A DNA stretch of 64,000 nucleotides from Fictibacillus phosphorivorans (lineage in GTDB: Bacteria; Bacillota; Bacilli; Bacillales; Fictibacillaceae). Under the pieces are notes generated by a model that saw only the letters and a program-made list of their open reading frames with translations, made no database searches and was not told the DNA's origin. Shown piece by piece: positions 43,934-53,601 of the stretch. The position numbers and the translations under genes were made by a program. Within the stretch, counting starts at the first letter, position 1; the number at the start of each line of letters is the position of its first letter. The stretch covers positions 744,001 through 808,000 of the forward strand of contig NZ_LRFC01000001.1 in NCBI RefSeq assembly GCF_001619875.1. Reading direction: 5' to 3'.

Positions 43934-45106
43934 ATGTTTACACTTATAAAAGGCGGTGAGGTATACGCGCCTCATTATCTCGGTAAAAAGGATATTCTAT
44001 TAGCTGCCGGGAAGATCGCAAGCATCTCTGAAGGTATTGAATGGCCTGCAACAGCTATTGATATCCATGTTATTGATGCATCAGGAAAAATAGTGACCCC
44101 AGGCTTTATTGATGCTCATGTTCATATAACTGGAGGCGGTGGAGAAGGCGGATATAAAACGAGGACTCCTGAAATCTATTTGTCAGATGTTACGAAAGCA
44201 GGTGTGACAACGATTGTTGGTGTCATTGGGACGGACGGGATAGCGCGTACAATGACCAGCTTAATCGCAAAAGCAAAGGCGTTAAAAGAAGAAGGGATCT
44301 CATGTTATGTTCACACTGGGTCTTATCAAGTACCGGTTAAAACATTAACTGGCAATATTGAAACAGATATAATGATGGTTGATGAGATCATTGGTGTGGG
44401 GGAAATTGCGATTGCTGATCATCGTTCAAGCCAGCCGGAAGCTTCCGAACTGGCCAGGCTCGCTTCACAAGCAAGAGTTGCTGGCATGCTTTCAGGAAAA
44501 GCAGGTGTTGTAAACATCCACCTTGGCGATAGCAAACGGATGTTATCTTTAATTGAGGAAGTTGTGGAAACAACAGATCTGCCTATTTCTCAATTTTACC
44601 CAACGCATATTAACCGGAATTCCTATTTGTTTGAAGCGGGGATTGAATATGCAAAAAAAGGCGGCGTCGTAGATTTTACAACAAGTACGACAAAGCAATT
44701 TTTAGAAGAAGGCGAAGTTAAATGCAGCATCGGCCTTAAAAGAATGCTTGATGCAGGGGTCGCTATTGAACAAATAACATTTACATCAGACGCACAAGGA
44801 AGTTTGCCTGCGTTTAATGAATTTGGCGAATTTACGGGACTGCGTATCGGTAAAGTGAATTCCCTGTATGGTGAAGTGAAAGATGCCGTTAAGACGGAAG
44901 GTGTTCCTCTTCAAACAGCACTTCAGACAATCACTTCTAATCCAGCTCGTGTTTTGAAGCTGAAGCAAAAAGGAAGACTGCAAGAAGGTCTGGATGCTGA
45001 TCTTGTTCTGCTAAACCAAGACCTAAGCATAGATTCTGTTATTGCGTTAGGACAAGTAATGATACAAGACGGAGAAGCCGTGATCAAGGGAACATTTGAA
45101 GAGTAA
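43934..45106 (+). CDS. iadA: Isoaspartyl dipeptidase (beta-aspartyl peptidase)
   Basis: A 390-aa amidohydrolase, the same length as E. coli IadA. The metal-binding residues are visible: HVHITGG (H-x-H), a candidate Glu/Lys ligand region in GVGEIAIADHR, VNIHLGDSK with a His, and the catalytic Asp in ITFTSDAQGS. It cleaves dipeptides with a beta-aspartyl bond, which arise from protein damage or from cyanophycin-type polymers. ATG 43934 is preceded by AAAGGAAT; an earlier ATG at 43925 overlaps that site. Confidence 0.92.
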   Translation: MFTLIKGGEVYAPHYLGKKDILLAAGKIASISEGIEWPATAIDIHVIDASGKIVTPGFIDAHVHITGGGGEGGYKTRTPEIYLSDVTKAGVTTIVGVIGTDGIARTMTSLIAKAKALKEEGISCYVHTGSYQVPVKTLTGNIETDIMMVDEIIGVGEIAIADHRSSQPEASELARLASQARVAGMLSGKAGVVNIHLGDSKRMLSLIEEVVETTDLPISQFYPTHINRNSYLFEAGIEYAKKGGVVDFTTSTTKQFLEEGEVKCSIGLKRMLDAGVAIEQITFTSDAQGSLPAFNEFGEFTGLRIGKVNSLYGEVKDAVKTEGVPLQTALQTITSNPARVLKLKQKGRLQEGLDADLVLLNQDLSIDSVIALGQVMIQDGEAVIKGTFEE

Positions 45107-45108
45107 AG

Positions 45109-45135
45109 GAAGCTGATTTTCAGCTTCCTTTTCAC
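45109..45135 (+). terminator. Terminator after iadA
   Basis: AAGGAAGCTGA-TTT-TCAGCTTCCTTTT. Confidence 0.9.
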
Positions 45136-45204
45136 TTTTAAGTTAAGAAATATATGGTAAAATAAATAGCATACATATTTTAAACAATTAAAGGTGGGGA
45201 TCAC

Positions 45205-45660
45205 ATGGCGAAACAGGAAATACCAACAACGTTAAGTCCTGAATTGTTTGAACACCTGCAAGGCGAGCAACTCGTATTATTAGGAACGGTAGATGCAGCA
45301 ACGAAAGCACCATCCATTAACGCAATTTCCTGGGTAAAAAGTTTGTCAGATGAAAAAATTAGATTTACTGTTACGAACAATTCCCGCATCGTAACGAATA
45401 TCCAGGATAACCCGAATGTCGTCCTCACGGTTGTTGGTCTAGAAACCGTGTATTCCATTAACGGAAAAGCAAATATTCTTGAATTTGCAATGGAAGGCGT
45501 GCCTCTTAAGCTTGCAAAGATTGAAGTTGATATTGAGCATGTATTTGAAAGTATGTTCTGGGGTGCAAAGATCGTTCAAGAACCTGTTTACGAAAAAACA
45601 TATAATGAAAAGAAAGCAAAAGAGCTAGACGTGCAAGTATATAAAGCTTTAATGAAATAA
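45205..45660 (+). CDS. Pyridoxamine 5'-phosphate oxidase-family (FMN-binding split barrel) protein
   Basis: A 151-aa split-barrel flavoprotein-like protein. The strand pattern VLLGTVDAATKAPSINAISWVKS and the FTVTNNSRIVTNIQDNPNVVLTVVG segment match PNPOx-like proteins. Substrate and cofactor are not determined. It could be a flavin reductase partner, but its sequence does not show the usual HpaC features and it has its own promoter region and terminator. AAGGTGGGG precedes the ATG. Confidence 0.85.
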   Translation: MAKQEIPTTLSPELFEHLQGEQLVLLGTVDAATKAPSINAISWVKSLSDEKIRFTVTNNSRIVTNIQDNPNVVLTVVGLETVYSINGKANILEFAMEGVPLKLAKIEVDIEHVFESMFWGAKIVQEPVYEKTYNEKKAKELDVQVYKALMK

Positions 45661-45702
45661 AGTTAGCATCTAACAACGAAGAAAAACTGCAGACTGATTG
45701 TT

Positions 45703-45737
45703 GAAACCGTCAAACACTTAGTGATGACGGTTTTTGT
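45703..45737 (+). terminator. Terminator after the split-barrel gene
   Basis: AACCGTCA / TGATGACGGTT-type stem with a nine-base loop, followed by TTTTT. Confidence 0.75.
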
Positions 45738-45801
45738 TTATCAAATTTACTAGTTAACGTACATTTTTATTAAACGGCAACAAAGAAAAGGAGGATTCAC
45801 G

Positions 45802-46188
45802 ATGACCATAACATGGCGCTTATTACTTTTTTCTGGTCTGATTTCTTTAATAATCGGAATTGTAAATGTAACAAGTTTGTTAGAGGTTAGATCAGATGGG
45901 TTAAATGTTTGGGGCTACATTCTGCTTTTCTGGGGAATCGCTGCCATTATGAGTGCACTCAACCAATTCAAATACAATGCGCTAATTAAAGTTTTAGCAG
46001 CGGCAGGTATTTTACTTAACGGTTCACAGGGAATCTATTCTTTCCTTTTCCCTGGAAATGTGGGGGCAGGAGAGATGAACAGCAGTAGTGTTTTGTATGC
46101 ATTAGCGTCCTTCGTAGCCGCTTTATGCTGCATGATGATTATTGGTAAGAGGATAGAAGATACCCCTTCAAAATCAGTCAGTAAATAG
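45802..46188 (+). CDS. Four-helix membrane protein of unknown function (128 aa)
   Basis: Not recognised. Four hydrophobic segments (about 5-27, 35-55, 62-85 and 95-118) with short loops and a basic tail. AAGGAGG lies about eight bases upstream of the ATG. There is no close neighbour in the same direction other than the VTT protein 120 bp downstream. Confidence 0.75.
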   Translation: MTITWRLLLFSGLISLIIGIVNVTSLLEVRSDGLNVWGYILLFWGIAAIMSALNQFKYNALIKVLAAAGILLNGSQGIYSFLFPGNVGAGEMNSSSVLYALASFVAALCCMMIIGKRIEDTPSKSVSK

Positions 46189-46310
46189 TGAGCTTTTCTT
46201 TCTTTGTGATAAAATTAGAAAACTAACTTTTTATTTTTTAGGGGAGTTTGTTTTAAACAAGTTAACAGTGGCAACGATGAGGATATGAGGAAGAGAAGGG
46301 TGAACGATTG

Positions 46311-46916
46311 ATGGACTGGAGAAATTGGGAACGCTATTTTACTGAAAAAAAAATACTACAGCTGCTTGATCAATATGAGGACCTTGGTTTTTTGCCGGGA
46401 GTGCTTCTGCCAATGCTTGAATCCTTCTTGCCAATTCTGCCTCTTTTTATTTTTGTAGCAGGAAATGCTGCTGCATATGGATTTTGGTTAGGATTTCTTT
46501 ATTCGTGGATAGGGGTATGTACGGGGTCTATCATCGTTTTTATGCTTGTCCGAAAATTTGGCCAAAAAAAATTCCTGGATTTTTTGAACAGACACACGAA
46601 CACAACTCGGATGCTAAATTGGGTGGAGCGGCACGGTTTTGGAATGCTGTTTCTTATTTATTGTTTTCCGTTTACACCATCTGCATTAGTAAACGTTGTT
46701 GGCGGCCTTTCGAGAATTAATACGAAGACATTTTTGCTAGCTTTAGCTCTCGGGAAATTAGTTATGATCGCCATTGTTTCCTTTATCGGATATGACTTTG
46801 TTGACGTGTTAAAAAGTCCCCTTAAGCTCGGATTGATTTTGTTTGGCATATTCGTGCTATGGTTGGGCGGTAAAGTGGTAGAATCAAGACTAAAAAAATC
46901 AGAGCATCGGGCATAG
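46311..46916 (+). CDS. TVP38/TMEM64-type VTT-domain membrane protein
   Basis: A 202-aa (201 from ATG 46311) membrane protein of the VTT superfamily related to DedA, with the acidic re-entrant start MLESFLPILPLFIFVAGNAAA, the GSIIVFMLVRKFG segment and the CFPFTPSALVNVVGGLSRI motif that holds the conserved Pro-rich re-entrant loop. Likely a lipid scramblase-like or flippase function by family. A second member (DedA proper) lies at 9426. Confidence 0.9.
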   Translation: MDWRNWERYFTEKKILQLLDQYEDLGFLPGVLLPMLESFLPILPLFIFVAGNAAAYGFWLGFLYSWIGVCTGSIIVFMLVRKFGQKKFLDFLNRHTNTTRMLNWVERHGFGMLFLIYCFPFTPSALVNVVGGLSRINTKTFLLALALGKLVMIAIVSFIGYDFVDVLKSPLKLGLILFGIFVLWLGGKVVESRLKKSEHRA

Positions 46917-46935
46917 ATTCATTGCTCGATGCTTG
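46903..46935 (+). terminator. Terminator after the VTT gene
   Basis: GCATCGGGCA / TGCTCGATGC stem followed by TTGTTTCTTTT. Confidence 0.75.
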
Positions 46936-47013
46936 TTTCTTTTCCAATTAACCCGTTTCACGAACCTCTTTGGACTGGAATATAGATAACAAAGAGGAAG
47001 GGGAGAATTCGGG

Positions 47014-47763
47014 TTGATAAAGCTTAAATCAAATAAACAGATTGAGAAGATGGGAGAGGCAGGAAAGCTCCTGGCATCCTGTCATCAAGCATTAAAAAAA
47101 TTAGTAAAACCGGGAATAACTACTTTGGAACTTGATCAATTTGTAGAAAATTTTTTATTGGAGCGTGGTGCTACACCTGCTCAAAAAGGCTATATGGGAT
47201 ATCAGTATGCAACATGTGCCTCTGTTAATCACGAGGTATGTCACGGGCTTCCTAATAAGAAAGTGCTGAAAAATGGAGATATCATCACGATCGATTTTGT
47301 AGTGGATCTAAATGGCTGGCTCGCGGATTCAGCTTGGTCATATGGAGTTGGAACCATCTCGAAAGAATCTCAACGGTTGTTGGATACAGCAAAAAAAGCA
47401 TTATATAAAGGAATCGATCAAGCGCAAGTTGGCAACAGATTGGGAGATATTGGTTATGCGATTCAGTCTTATGCTGAGAAAAAGGGTTATTCTATCGTAA
47501 AAGAATTTATTGGGCATGGTATTGGACGCCGTATCCATGAAGATCCTCAAGTACATCATATTGGAGAACGAAGTACAGGAACAACGCTCAAAGAGGGAAT
47601 GGTTATTACGATAGAACCCATATTAAATGTAGGTATGCCTTATATAACCATGAAATCTGATGGATGGACTGCAATTACCTTCGACGGGAGTTTATCTGCT
47701 CAATATGAGCATACTGTTGCGATTACAAAAGAGGGGCCAATTATTTTAACAGAACAAGCTTAA
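47014..47763 (+). CDS. map: Type I methionine aminopeptidase (MapB/YflG-like)
   Basis: A 249-aa type I MetAP that removes the initiator Met. Dimetal ligands appear in order: Asp in IDFVVDLNG, Asp in LADSAW, His in IGHGIGRR, Glu in ITIEPIL and Glu in QYEHTV; a substrate His lies in EVCHGLP. Bacillus typically carries one map in the ribosomal-protein cluster and a second (YflG); the solitary position here and the length fit the second kind. TTG 47014 with AAGGGGAG is the start. Confidence 0.93.
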   Translation: MIKLKSNKQIEKMGEAGKLLASCHQALKKLVKPGITTLELDQFVENFLLERGATPAQKGYMGYQYATCASVNHEVCHGLPNKKVLKNGDIITIDFVVDLNGWLADSAWSYGVGTISKESQRLLDTAKKALYKGIDQAQVGNRLGDIGYAIQSYAEKKGYSIVKEFIGHGIGRRIHEDPQVHHIGERSTGTTLKEGMVITIEPILNVGMPYITMKSDGWTAITFDGSLSAQYEHTVAITKEGPIILTEQA

Positions 47764-47833
47764 AAGATTTTTTGCCGCATATTCTTTATTAAGAAAGCGG
47801 TAAATTTTTTTGGGTATAAGGTTATTTTTTTAA

Positions 47834-47869
47834 AGTAACTTGACATAGACAAGTTACTCATTGTAATAT
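47834..47869 (+). promoter_or_regulatory. Operator overlapping the DoxX promoter
   Basis: AGTAACTTG-ACATAGA-CAAGTTACT is a perfect 9-bp inverted repeat. It covers the -35 TTGACA (47840-47845); -10 TAATAT at 47864-47869 after 18 bp. A repressor bound here would block transcription. The genus-typical candidates are MarR/DUF24 thiol-stress repressors (MhqR, YodB, CatR). Confidence 0.75.
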
Positions 47870-47918
47870 ACTAACATAAAGTAAGTTAAAAAATGAAAAA
47901 GAAAGAGGGAGTTATTCA

Positions 47919-48320
47919 ATGTTATCACTAGGATTGCTTATTATCCGATTAGTTGTTGGTCTTGCACTTGCCGCACATGGTGCACAAAAGTTATTTGGCT
48001 GGTTTGGTGGTTATGGCTTAAAAGGTACAGGTGGGTGGATGGAATCAATCGGCATAAAGCCTGGCTACACAATGGCATTATTAGCAGGGCTTGCTGAATT
48101 TGGAGGAGGACTTTTATTTGCTGCAGGACTTTTTACTGAAATCGGGGCGATTTTAATTGCTGGAACGATGCTTGTGGCCATTTTAAAAGTGCATTTGCAA
48201 AACGGGTTCTGGGTAACAGCTAACGGATATGAGTTCAACTTGATTTTAATCGCAGTAGTTATTGGTGTTGCCTTAACAGGTGCAGGGGAATATTCACTGG
48301 ATTACCTCTGGTTGAAATAG
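47919..48320 (+). CDS. DoxX-family membrane protein (CatD-like)
   Basis: A 133-aa four-helix DoxX protein, with AHGAQKLFGWFGGYG at the first loop and GLAEFGGGLLFAAG in the second helix. In Bacillus the DoxX member CatD (YfiD) pairs with dioxygenase CatE in quinone/catechol stress under YodB and CatR. Here no dioxygenase follows, but a palindromic operator overlaps the promoter. AAAGAGGGAG precedes the ATG. Confidence 0.9.
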   Translation: MLSLGLLIIRLVVGLALAAHGAQKLFGWFGGYGLKGTGGWMESIGIKPGYTMALLAGLAEFGGGLLFAAGLFTEIGAILIAGTMLVAILKVHLQNGFWVTANGYEFNLILIAVVIGVALTGAGEYSLDYLWLK

Positions 48321-48342
48321 GGAATAGAATAAAAACTTACGA

Positions 48343-48374
48343 GTAGAAAACCACTTTTGATAAGTGGTTTTTTT
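48343..48374 (+). terminator. Terminator after the DoxX gene
   Basis: AAAACCACTT-TTGAT-AAGTGGTTTTTTT. Confidence 0.92.
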
Positions 48375-48493
48375 CTTTGTCAAATACCATATCCTATGAG
48401 TAGAATGAGCACAGCAAAGTTGCCGCGAAACAATAGTCACATGTAGTTAAATAATTTATAATAGTGAAGTACTTTATAAGGAGGTGACGTTCC

Positions 48494-49852
48494 TTGTTTA
48501 AAGAGATGTCAGAAAATCAGATTTTATTGTATATAATTAAAAACTTAAAAGAACTGCGCAAGAAAGAATTTCAGCTCTTAATTGATGAACTGCACCCTTA
48601 TGATATAGCTAACGTGTATAAGAATCTGCCAGAGAAACACAGGCATAAGTTCGTAACGTTTTTAACAACGAGACAGATTGCTTCCTTAATTCAAGAACTT
48701 GATAGTGATCTGCAAATGGAGATTCTGCATAAACTTGGCATCGAACGGTCATCTCATATCATGAACTTGATGGAAAACGATGATCTTGCTGATCTTCTTG
48801 GTAACTTGGACGTTAATGAGATCCAAGATTTCTTATCATCAATGAAAGCAGATGAATCCAAAACCGTTCAAAGCCTGATGCAATATGAGCCAGATACAGC
48901 TGGTGGAATCATGACAAACCGCTTTGTTTGGATTCCGCAAGTGTATACCGTGCGCGATGCGGTTGAAAAACTAAAAACATTCGCTGGCTTCGCTGAAAAC
49001 ATCTATTATTTATATGTGATCGATGATGATAAAAAACTGGTTGGTGTAGTTTCCTATCGTGATCTTCTGCTAGCGGAGATGCACGAAAAAATAGAAGATA
49101 TCATGTATAACAGGGTCATTTCCGTTCCTGCAGAAACTGATCAGGAAGAAGTAGCCCGAACGATCGAGCGTTATGACTTTATCGCAGTTCCTGTAACAGA
49201 TGAACAAGATCGATTGATCGGGATTGTAACGGTCGATGATGTACTCGACGTATTAATTGAAGAAGCAAACGAAGATATTGAAAAATTATCAGCAACTGGT
49301 AAATCGATTGATTTTCAAACCAGTGCACTTATCGCTTCGTATCGAAGACTTCCTTGGCTCATCTTGCTCCTTTTTATCGGAATTCTGTCAGGAAGCATCA
49401 TCAGTACGTTTGAAGGAACGATTGAAAAAGCAGTAGCGCTCACATATTTCATGCCTATGATTGCTGGTATGACGGGAAATACGGGGACACAGTCGCTCGC
49501 CGTCGTAGTGCGCGGACTCGTGTCACATGATATAGACCGCCAGACCATTCTTAAATTAATTCTGCGTGAATTTGGTGTTGGTTTTATTATAGGTGTTACA
49601 TGCGGTATTATCATTTCAATCGTAGCTTATTTGTGGAAAGGTAATCTAATTTTAGGATTTGTAGTTGGAAGCTCTTTATTCTTTACATTAATAATTGGAA
49701 CATTAGCAGGAACGCTTATTCCGTTGCTGCTTTACAGACTTAAGATTGACCCCGCAGTAGCGTCTGGACCACTCATTACAACACTGAATGATATTTTTTC
49801 GCTTTTGGTCTACTTTGGTACAGCAACTATGTTCTTATCTCATTTATTGTAG
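48494..49852 (+). CDS. mgtE: Magnesium transporter MgtE
   Basis: A 452-aa MgtE: N-terminal helical superfamily domain (about 25-130, MgtE_N), a CBS pair (about 135-255) that senses cytosolic Mg2+, the plug helix, and a C-terminal five-helix pore (about 290-450) with the GGIMTNRFVWIP and PMIAGMTGNTGTQSLAVVVRGL elements. TTG 48494 is read behind AAGGAGGTGA. No M-box-like leader is seen in the short upstream region, unlike B. subtilis mgtE. It is the second Mg2+ importer in the window (CorA at 21150). Confidence 0.95.
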   Translation: MFKEMSENQILLYIIKNLKELRKKEFQLLIDELHPYDIANVYKNLPEKHRHKFVTFLTTRQIASLIQELDSDLQMEILHKLGIERSSHIMNLMENDDLADLLGNLDVNEIQDFLSSMKADESKTVQSLMQYEPDTAGGIMTNRFVWIPQVYTVRDAVEKLKTFAGFAENIYYLYVIDDDKKLVGVVSYRDLLLAEMHEKIEDIMYNRVISVPAETDQEEVARTIERYDFIAVPVTDEQDRLIGIVTVDDVLDVLIEEANEDIEKLSATGKSIDFQTSALIASYRRLPWLILLLFIGILSGSIISTFEGTIEKAVALTYFMPMIAGMTGNTGTQSLAVVVRGLVSHDIDRQTILKLILREFGVGFIIGVTCGIIISIVAYLWKGNLILGFVVGSSLFFTLIIGTLAGTLIPLLLYRLKIDPAVASGPLITTLNDIFSLLVYFGTATMFLSHLL

Positions 49853-49949
49853 GTGTTTGAATAGAGCTTTCGTACTAGTTAAACTACATCCTTTGCTTAA
49901 TAGAAACACACCGTTTCAAATGGGATAATGATATAAAACATATGTTTTT

Positions 49950-49998
49950 CCGAAATTGGTCAGCGGCTATGCCATTCGACTAATTTCGGTTTTTTTAC
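49950..49998 (+). terminator. Terminator after mgtE
   Basis: CCGAAATTGGTC / GACTAATTTCGG stem with a 16-base loop and a run of T. It is followed by AT-rich leader up to the kinase gene. Confidence 0.85.
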
Positions 49999-50087
49999 GG
50001 CTGAATCGAGCGGTTGAATCGCTATGATATAATAAAATAAATTGACAGATTATTTTGATAGGTTTACCGATGATTTAGATAAAGCGG

Positions 50088-51917
50088 GTGAGAAAATTGG
50101 AGATAAACCGAGATAGAGTAGCTAGTTCATTTATTTCACTTAATATTACAGCCGGAATAGTCATATGGATTCTAAGTCTGTTTTCAATCTCTAAAACGCC
50201 TGATCTTCTCGTTTTCTTAACGCTATTGATTTTTCTATTTATAACAGAATATTATCCAATTCCGATCTGGAAAGGGATTAGCGCATTGAGCTTTCCTTTG
50301 CTGTACACGATCGAGCTTCTTTACGGATGGGGTATAGCGGTTTTTGTTTTTGGTTTTATTGTTTGTTCTGTTCATACATTGAATCGGCGACCACTAAGGA
50401 TCGTGCTCTTCAATCCATCACAGCTGATGATCAGTTTTTTTGGTGCTGTTCATCTGACAGATCTTTTACTATCAACTTTTACCGCACAAATGAGTACGTT
50501 TTGGACGGCGGAAATACGGATGATCGGAATATCCATCTTTTATTATCTCTTCAATAATTTAATTGTGGATATCGTGCTTCTTTTACGACCGCAAGTCTAT
50601 CATTTTCAATATTGGAAAACAAAAACGATCTCAGAAACACTTGTAACGCTCTTTTCTGTTCTCTACATTACGTTAATGTTTCTGTTGGGCAGTCAAAATC
50701 GTGGGGTTGTAGATGCTTTTTCCTACATCTTTTTCTTCTCACCATTGGTCGCAATTGCACTTATCTGTTCCTTTATAGCGAGGCTGCGTCAGGAGCAAAA
50801 CAGGTTGAAAGCACTTTATGATATCAGTACGACATTTAATGCTCAACTGCCTTCTAAGAATTGGTTAAAGCAAGTGGAACTTCCTTTCTTAGAGTTTCTT
50901 GGAACAGATGCTGTTCTTCTTTTTCTCTTTGACGGAACTACATGGAAACTAGCCTACGAAAATGGTGTTCTTTCTACGAGGAAGGATCTATCAGAGAAGA
51001 TGCTCGAACATATTGAGTCTAAATCTAGAATGGTTTTGTTTAATGAGAAGAATGAAGAGAACGGCTGGGTGTTTCATTATTTTCATAACAGCATAAAGTC
51101 GGTTGTAATCGCGCCGCTGACCATTGAGGATGAAGTTACAGGTGTCCTTCTAACAGGAAGGACCAGAACACATTCATTTAACTCTGTTGATGAGCAATCA
51201 ATGGCGACGCTTGTTAATCAACTGGCAGTTGCGTGGAAATCCAAACTGCTGATCTCTGAACGTGAAAAACGGGTGCTGTTAGAAGAAAGGAACAGAATTG
51301 CCCGTGAAATTCACGATGGTATTGCACAAACGTTGGCCGGGTCTGTTATGCAGCTTGAAACGGCTCAGCGCGTTTTTGAACAAAAGCCTGAGAGAACAAA
51401 GCAGCTTGTAGCGGTTAGTACTGAGAAATTAAGGGGAAGTTTAAAGGACTTGCGAGAATCGATCTACGCACTGCGTCCATATCCAACCGAACGAATTGGG
51501 CTTCATCAAGCCATTGGAGCCAAGGTTAAAGCAATAAAAGATGAAGGTCACAGCGTTCATATCCGGTTCCAAGAGCGCGGTACTAGGTATCCGCTTAGTA
51601 CAATGGTAGAGAAAGTCATTTTTGATATCTTTCAAGAAAGTCTTCATAACACGCTGAAGCATGCAGATGCAAGTAAAGTGGAAATTCTTTTAAGCTACTC
51701 TAAAGAACAAGTCACTTTTAAGATAAAAGACGACGGGAAAGGTTTTTCGCTTTTTGAATCGATGATCAAAGCGAGGCAAGAACCCCATTATGGCATTTTG
51801 AACATGAATGAATTATCCGAGAGTTTAGGTGCATCCCTTCACATTGACTCTGCAAAAGGAAAGGGAACCGAAATTAAATTACACATTCCTCAAATCGAAT
51901 CCAAGGAGGCTTTTTAA
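50088..51917 (+). CDS. NarL-type sensor histidine kinase with membrane and GAF domains
   Basis: A 609-aa kinase. The N-terminal third contains about eight hydrophobic helices (about 15-235, MASE-like), followed by a GAF domain (about 245-385) and a HisKA_3/HATPase module. The phosphorylated His409 lies in [13 protein letters not shown]; the N-box and G-box ([19 protein letters not shown]) are intact. It sits directly upstream of a LuxR-type regulator. The signal is unknown. GTG 50088 has only a weak site (GCGGGTG); no better in-frame start was found. Confidence 0.92.
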   Translation: MRKLEINRDRVASSFISLNITAGIVIWILSLFSISKTPDLLVFLTLLIFLFITEYYPIPIWKGISALSFPLLYTIELLYGWGIAVFVFGFIVCSVHTLNRRPLRIVLFNPSQLMISFFGAVHLTDLLLSTFTAQMSTFWTAEIRMIGISIFYYLFNNLIVDIVLLLRPQVYHFQYWKTKTISETLVTLFSVLYITLMFLLGSQNRGVVDAFSYIFFFSPLVAIALICSFIARLRQEQNRLKALYDISTTFNAQLPSKNWLKQVELPFLEFLGTDAVLLFLFDGTTWKLAYENGVLSTRKDLSEKMLEHIESKSRMVLFNEKNEENGWVFHYFHNSIKSVVIAPLTIEDEVTGVLLTGRTRTHSFNSVDEQSMATLVNQLAVAWKSKLLISEREKRVLLEERNRIAREIHDGIAQTLAGSVMQLETAQRVFEQKPERTKQLVAVSTEKLRGSLKDLRESIYALRPYPTERIGLHQAIGAKVKAIKDEGHSVHIRFQERGTRYPLSTMVEKVIFDIFQESLHNTLKHADASKVEILLSYSKEQVTFKIKDDGKGFSLFESMIKARQEPHYGILNMNELSESLGASLHIDSAKGKGTEIKLHIPQIESKEAF

Positions 51918-51918
51918 T

Positions 51919-52557
51919 ATGATTTCTATATTACTTGTAGATGACCATGCTATTTTACGAGATGGATTAAAGAACATCTTATCCTTTGAAGATGATATCA
52001 AGGTTGTAGGTGAATCTATTTCAGGTGAGGAAGCGTTAACTGCAGCTCAAGAATTAATGCCGGATGTTATCATTATGGATATTAACTTGCCAGGAATGAA
52101 CGGCGTGGAAACAACATCTGTTATAAAAGCGAAGCATCCGAACATTCGTATTCTTGTTCTGACTATGTACACACATGACGAATATTTACTTGCTGCTTTA
52201 AAAGCCGGAGCAGATGGCTATTTGTTAAAAGATGCTCCATCCGAACATGTGGTCGATGCCATACATGCAGTTTATAGAGGGGAATCAATGATTACCCCAA
52301 GAATGACAAAGAAACTAGTAAACATCCACCTTCAGCAGACACAAGTAAAACAAGACGAATCCAACTTGACTGACCGTGAGCAGGAAGTGTTGATCGGGTT
52401 AGTCGAAGGTTTAAGCAATAAAGAAATTGCTGATAAACTGTTTATTAGTGATAAGACAGTAAAAATCCATGTAAGTAAGATATTTAAGAAGCTTGAAGTG
52501 AAAAGCCGCTCTCAAGCTGTTATCTATGCCGTACAAAATCAGCTCGTACCGATGTAA
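51919..52557 (+). CDS. NarL/LuxR-family response regulator
   Basis: A 212-aa regulator: receiver domain (1-120) with Asp54 as phosphorylation site in IIMDINLPG and the conserved Thr (LTMYTH) and Lys (LLKDA), and a C-terminal LuxR HTH (about 148-205) with [29 protein letters not shown] precedes ATG 51919; an extended frame upstream runs inside the kinase. It is the partner of the 50088 kinase. Targets are unknown. Confidence 0.93.
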   Translation: MISILLVDDHAILRDGLKNILSFEDDIKVVGESISGEEALTAAQELMPDVIIMDINLPGMNGVETTSVIKAKHPNIRILVLTMYTHDEYLLAALKAGADGYLLKDAPSEHVVDAIHAVYRGESMITPRMTKKLVNIHLQQTQVKQDESNLTDREQEVLIGLVEGLSNKEIADKLFISDKTVKIHVSKIFKKLEVKSRSQAVIYAVQNQLVPM

Positions 52558-52586
52558 ACCAAACCAGTCTGCTTGGCTGGTTTTTT
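52558..52586 (+). terminator. Terminator of the two-component operon
   Basis: AACCAG-TCTGCTTGG-CTGGTT followed by T run. Confidence 0.85.
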
Positions 52587-52693
52587 TGTTGCGTACAATA
52601 GTCAAAAAAAACTATCAGATCACATTGAAAAAAATGTTGCATTTTTCCAATTGTCAGCTAAAATATATAAAAACATAGGGAGGAGAAGAACAG

Positions 52694-53521
52694 ATGATAA
52701 TTAAGACGGATCAAACCTGGCATGAAAAAGTAATCGACTATCTAAGTGAAGAGCCTGCTCTAAATTTATTTATTATTGCAGACATTGAAAACTTTGGCTA
52801 TGAAACTGAATTTCAGGAAATCTGGGCTGATGTGGATGAAGACGGGGCAATAACAGGTATTCTTCTCCGTTACATGGGTAACTATCTGCCTTATGCAAAA
52901 GGAAGTATTAATGCCAAAGCATTTTCAGAGATTATTAATAACGATCACAATTATGAAATGCTTTCCGGCAAAAGGGAAATAACCGAACAGTTTCGGCCAT
53001 ATGTAGCTTTTGAGCGAACAAAAGAAACTTATTTTGCTGAACTAAGAGAGGCTCAATACTTAAACAAAAGCATTTCCCGAGAAAATATTCTTCTAGCCGA
53101 TCTCTCAGATGTAGATAGCATTATGGAGTTAAGATACATGATAAAAGAGTTTGACATTCGGCCAACAGCTAAAGAAAGCTTGGAACAAGCGTTATCTACT
53201 AAAACAGGCCGTACCTATTTAATAAAGGATCATGATAAGGTCGTTTCTTGTGCATCTTCAACGGCTGAGAATTCATTATCAGCCATGATTGTGGGCGTGT
53301 GTTCGCATCCGGATAAAAGAAATCAAGGTCTTGCATCACTATGCATGGAAGCGCTGTGTCAGGACATCTTGGCTGAAGGGAAAGCACTTTGTCTTTTTTA
53401 CGATAATCCAAAAGCAGGATCCATCTATAAGCGATTAGGATTTCAGGATATCGGATTTTGGAGCATGAATTATCCACTGCGTCATTCCTTGCCAGAACAG
53501 AAAACTACACTTGTGAAATAA
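52694..53521 (+). CDS. GNAT-family N-acetyltransferase (275 aa)
   Basis: Two-part protein: an N-terminal alpha/beta region (about 1-130) of unclear origin, and a C-terminal GNAT domain (about 135-265) with the acetyl-CoA binding pattern VGVCSHPDKRNQGLASLCMEAL (V-x-x-x-x-x-R-x-x-G-x-A) and IYKRLGFQDIG. Two-domain GNATs of this length occur widely in Bacillus. The acceptor is unknown. AGGGAGGAGAAG precedes the ATG. Confidence 0.87.
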   Translation: MIIKTDQTWHEKVIDYLSEEPALNLFIIADIENFGYETEFQEIWADVDEDGAITGILLRYMGNYLPYAKGSINAKAFSEIINNDHNYEMLSGKREITEQFRPYVAFERTKETYFAELREAQYLNKSISRENILLADLSDVDSIMELRYMIKEFDIRPTAKESLEQALSTKTGRTYLIKDHDKVVSCASSTAENSLSAMIVGVCSHPDKRNQGLASLCMEALCQDILAEGKALCLFYDNPKAGSIYKRLGFQDIGFWSMNYPLRHSLPEQKTTLVK

Positions 53522-53601
53522 AAGACAGTTTTTGAAAGATGGCTATATTGCCAGCACTTCATGTTCTACAGGGAAAATATATCATTGTTGATGAAGATTT
53601 G

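Noticed and set aside
45205-45660. Split-barrel protein as the missing HpaC flavin reductase
   Set aside because: It is separated from hpaB by another operon and does not show HpaC-type features; left as an unspecific PNPOx-like protein.
48375-48493. M-box magnesium riboswitch upstream of mgtE
   Set aside because: Only about 120 bp remain after the preceding terminator, and I see no M-box helices.
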